In this document: piece after piece, positions 6,161 through 7,871 of the stretch
How positions within the stretch are numbered: the first letter of the stretch is position 1
How the letters are laid out: every line of letters begins with the position of its first letter
Source: Acidaminococcus fermentans_A
GTDB lineage: Bacteria; Bacillota; Negativicutes; Acidaminococcales; Acidaminococcaceae
Reading direction: 5' to 3'
Length of the DNA: 7,871 nucleotides
Assembly (NCBI RefSeq): GCF_052216985.1
Contig: NZ_JBQOUY010000049.1
Coordinates: forward strand, 1-7,871
Program-made: the position numbers and the translations under genes
Notes under the pieces: generated by a model
The model's database searches: none
What the model saw: the letters and a program-made list of their open reading frames with translations, nothing else
Told to the model about the DNA's origin: nothing

Positions 6161-6202
6161 GCAATAGGCCCTGCCGGCTTTAGTCGGCAGGGCCTATTGC
6201 TT
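6159..6202 (+). terminator. perfect 18-bp hairpin at the end of IS66
   Basis: AAGCAATAGGCCCTGCCG (6159-6176) and its exact complement (6185-6202) flank the 8-base loop GCTTTAGT. The stem begins inside the tnpC stop codon (6158-6160). A short T-run (CTTTAT) follows on the plus strand, so it probably ends tnpABC transcripts. It may also stop transcripts from the truncated dctP arriving on the other strand, where no T-run follows. Confidence 0.65.
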
Positions 6203-6211
6203 TATATGTTG

Positions 6212-6235
6212 TACACCTGATGATTTTGCGGTTAC
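6212..6235. repeat. IS66 right inverted repeat
   Basis: TACACC...GGTTAC is the inverted partner of 4524-4547 and sets the right edge at 6235, exactly where the dctP similarity breaks off. Confidence 0.75.
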
Positions 6236-7052
6236 CTTTTGCTTCTTCAATAAGGATCTTTTGTTGGTCTTCAGTTAGGCTTTTGAATTTTTTTTCGTTA
6301 ACAAGTAAGCATTCATTAGTCCAAAAATGTCCAGTCAATGACAAATATTTTTGAACCTCGTTAAAGGATGAACTTGCTATTGTCGACAATGGGCTTTCCT
6401 GTCCGTCAATAACTCCTTGTTGTAATCCAGTAAACACCTCGCTAAAGCTCATCGATGTCGGTTGTGCACCTAATGCTTCAAATACTGCTCTCCGCAAATC
6501 AGAAGTCGTAGTCCGAAATTTAATGCCCTTCATATCTTCAGGTTTTTGAATAGATCGAATATTATTAGTCATATGGCGGTACCCAAGTTCCATAAAGCCT
6601 AGATTTCTGATGCTACCATCAGAAGCAATTATTTCATTGATTTTTTTACCATAATCTCCATCTAATGCTTCATATCCATTTTTTCGTTCCTTAAACATAT
6701 AAGGTAAATCTTCAATTGTAAACTCAGGGTGTGCCGTACTCATGAATGCAATTGTTTCTAACGCCATATCAATTGTTCCCATGTGAATTTGTTCATAAAG
6801 TTCACTTTCTTTTCCTAAAAGTGAATCGGAATAAATTTCTATTTTTACTTTTCCATCAGTTCTTTTATTTACATTATCTGCCATTTTATAAAGTTCCTGA
6901 GTTAATAAATGTTTATCTGCAAATGTTAAACCCAGCTTCATAGTGGTTTGATCATTAGAATTACTTGTCTTTTTGACATTTCCGCCACATCCAAACGTCA
7001 TCATAGCTGCTGTTAGTACAAGAGTTCCAAGTAAAAGCTTCCATTTTTTCAT
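6236..7052 (-). pseudogene. dctP: TRAP transporter solute-binding lipoprotein (DctP type), 3' end lost to IS66
   Basis: The native part covers 272 residues of the 320-340 usual for DctP-family receptors, which capture carboxylate-type solutes outside the membrane and pass them to the DctQM permease. It opens with a lipoprotein signal, MKKWKLLLGTLVLTAAMM then TFGC with Cys22 as the anchor. It shows LGLTFADKHLLTQ, the ELGYRHMTNN region, the substrate-carboxylate arginine in GIKFR (Arg180) and VIDGQESPL (214-222). The start is supported by AAAGGAGG eight bases upstream. At 6235 the frame enters IS66 and ends 18 residues later at 6180, so the C-terminal helices are missing. The missing end is not on the other side of IS66. 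No dctQ or dctM is in the window. It stands divergent from the LysR gene at 7215. A lipoprotein might still be made, but solute binding is doubtful. Confidence 0.88.
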
Positions 7053-7214
7053 AATTAAACCTCCTTTTACATAAACAATAATCCTATTTTTTGACTATTT
7101 ATGATTACTTTTACTTTATCTTAACTCCTCAATTTTGTATAATGCTTTTATTTGTGCTTTATAATAAAAAAAAAGTATAATGCTATTAACTATAATATAT
7201 TGGGGTGTGATTTT
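7053..7214. promoter_or_regulatory. divergent control region between dctP and a LysR gene
   Basis: The spacer is 162 bases and very AT-rich. For the LysR gene a good candidate promoter is TTGTGC (7152-7157), 18 bases, then TATAAT (7176-7181). GTATAATGCT occurs twice (7137-7146, 7175-7184). ATAATGC at 7139-7145 with GCTTTAT at 7156-7162 makes a near-perfect dyad spaced by ten bases, and ATAATGC recurs at 7177-7183. These are plausible half-sites for the LysR protein, which typically represses itself and activates the divergent gene. I could not pick a convincing dctP promoter. Confidence 0.45.
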
Positions 7215-7747
7215 ATGGATGAAAATGATCTCCTGACAATCAAATATTTAAGCATGTTTAAAAACATAACAAAAACAGCGAATGCGCTTTTTATTTCCCA
7301 ACCTGCATTGACTAGACGAATTAAAAACATGGAGAAAGAATTGAACACACACCTTATCGTTAGCAACAATAAGGGAGTTGAATTAACCACTGCTGGAAAG
7401 GAAACCGTAACCTTTGCAACTCAAATATTACAGGAAATCGAACAATTTAAAAAGAAAATAGAATTTCTTGAAAAAAATAACTCGCAAATTATACGGTTAT
7501 GTGCTCCTGCTATAATTTGTGAATACTATCTTCCATCTGTTGTTCGTACTTTTAAGAAAAAATACCCTAATGTTAAATTCATAATAACAGTAGCGCCAAG
7601 CAGTGAGGTAGTTTCCTTAATGAATACCGATAAGTGTACTTTTGGTTTTGTTCGCAATGATTTTGGTTGGAATAAATCTAATCAACTATTATTAGGTACA
7701 AATTATATCGTTGCAGCATCTACTACACCCTTTTCTTTAAAAGATTT
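7215..7747 (+). pseudogene. LysR-type transcriptional regulator, truncated by IS256 copy 2
   Basis: The native part holds about 177 of some 290-300 residues. It begins MDENDLLTIKYLSMF and has the helix-turn-helix ITKTANALFISQPALTRRIK, the linker helix (through about 87), then the start of the effector domain (IIRLCAPAIICEYYLPSVVR). It stops in the middle of that domain at PFSLKDL, where IS256 sequence begins, and the frame closes at 7763. I chose ATG 7215 because GGGGTG lies seven bases upstream and the protein then starts as LysR proteins do; an earlier in-frame ATG at 7152 adds 21 residues with no role. It is not the missing part of the regulator at 178-731; the sequences differ. Its divergent position suggests it controlled dctP. 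The remainder may lie beyond the IS outside this window. Confidence 0.88.
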
Positions 7748-7775
7748 GGTAACGTCCATATAATGGTGTAAAAAG
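7748..7775. repeat. IS256-family left inverted repeat, copy 2
   Basis: It matches the copy-1 end at 732-759 with two differences (C for T at 7753, A for T at 7758), which lets the element's left boundary be set to within a base or so. Confidence 0.75.
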
Positions 7776-7789
7776 ATAATTTCATAAAA

Positions 7790-7820
7790 ATGAGCCATAT
7801 GCTCATCCTTTAGGTATAAT
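7790..7820 (+). promoter_or_regulatory. IS256 transposase promoter region with hairpin (copy 2)
   Basis: ATGAGC (7790-7795), loop CATAT, GCTCAT (7801-7806), then the -10 TATAAT at 7815-7820. The block is base-for-base the same as at 774-804, although the surrounding leader differs. Confidence 0.5.
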
Positions 7821-7864
7821 GTAAATCGACCAAAACCCACATAATACCGAGGGAGGAAAAACAA

Positions 7865-7871
7865 ATGGCTC
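7865..7871 (+). CDS. IS256-family transposase, first codons only (partial)
   Basis: ATG 7865 follows a GGGAGG ribosome site (about 7850-7856), and the visible codons Met-Ala are the same as the start of the copy-1 transposase. The gene continues past the right edge. Confidence 0.8.

Larger units (their letters stand above)
4524..6235 (+). mobile_element. IS66-family insertion sequence, decayed (1.7 kb instead of about 2.5 kb)
   Basis: The ends start with the family's GTAA: GTAAGTGCTAAAAAATCC from 4524 and, on the complement, GTAACCGCAAAATCATCA from 6235; 18 of the first 24 positions agree. Inside are tnpA, a damaged tnpB and a tnpC missing its middle part, in the usual order. IS66 elements normally leave an 8-bp duplication, but the flanks differ: TTTATATT at 4516-4523 against CTTTTGCT at 6236-6243. 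The left flank is an operon leader while the right flank is the inside of dctP, so the two sides come from different places. Confidence 0.85.
7748..7871 (+). mobile_element. IS256-family insertion sequence, copy 2, left end
   Basis: From GGTAACGTCC at 7748 to the right edge the sequence follows copy 1 (732-854) with about a dozen substitutions and one extra base. It is thus a related but clearly diverged copy in the same orientation. It interrupts the LysR gene at 7215-7747. Whether its transposase is intact lies outside the window. Confidence 0.9.

Noticed and set aside
178..7747. The two LysR pieces (178-731 and 7215-7747) being halves of one gene split by rearrangement
   Set aside because: Both contain the helix-turn-helix and the start of the effector domain, and the sequences differ clearly.
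732..7871. Composite transposon formed by the two directly repeated IS256 copies around 5.6 kb
   Set aside because: The leaders differ by about 10%, copy 1 is defective, each copy interrupts its own LysR gene, and no shared outer target duplication can be shown. Two separate insertions explain the data better.
1..7871. CRISPR array, tRNA/rRNA gene, phage module or a new defence system
   Set aside because: No regular repeat-spacer pattern, no cloverleaf or rRNA-like sequence was recognised, and every sizeable frame is accounted for by IS, transport, amidase or LysR genes.

Overview
The window looks like a mobile-element-rich stretch of a low-GC Gram-positive-type (Firmicutes) chromosome. An anaerobic Negativicutes-like host would fit the mix of a TRAP solute receptor, an aromatic-amino-acid-type permease, AT-rich intergenic DNA and strong AGGAGG ribosome sites, but this is inference; no single gene fixes the taxon. 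The insertion sequences look visibly richer in GC than the host genes.

Layout from left to right. (1) 1-177 is the right end of an ISL3-family element: the last 31 codons of its transposase (+), a hairpin, and the terminal inverted repeat ending at 177. (2) 178-731 (-) is the body of a LysR-type regulator gene, cut at its 3' end by the ISL3 element and at its 5' end by (3) an IS256-family element, 732-2132 (+), whose 412-residue transposase frame carries two nonsense codons. A short remnant of the same regulator's start lies beyond it, at 2133-2167 (-). (4) 2197-3087 (-) encodes an intact acetamidase/formamidase-family protein, and 3147-4385 (-) an intact amino-acid permease; with the LysR gene they formed one block read leftwards, permease-amidase-regulator. 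(5) 4524-6235 (+) is a decayed IS66-family element: tnpA is whole, tnpB is frameshifted by an 8-bp tandem duplication and then truncated, and tnpC has lost its middle part. (6) 6236-7052 (-) is a DctP-type TRAP solute-binding lipoprotein gene that has lost its 3' end at the IS66 boundary. (7) Divergent from it, 7215-7747 (+) is a second LysR-type gene, cut by (8) a second IS256-family copy that begins at 7748 and leaves the window.

Functionally, only the permease and amidase seem able to make normal products: they would import an amino-acid-like substrate and hydrolyse a small amide. Their neighbouring regulator is destroyed. The dctP/LysR pair has the classic layout of a regulated uptake locus, but both genes are truncated in this window.

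I found no CRISPR array, tRNA, rRNA, phage module, toxin-antitoxin pair or defence system. The interest lies in the structure: nested IS insertions, IS boundaries whose flanks do not match (pointing to deletion or recombination between IS copies), and a hairpin/promoter block kept identical in two otherwise diverged IS256 copies.
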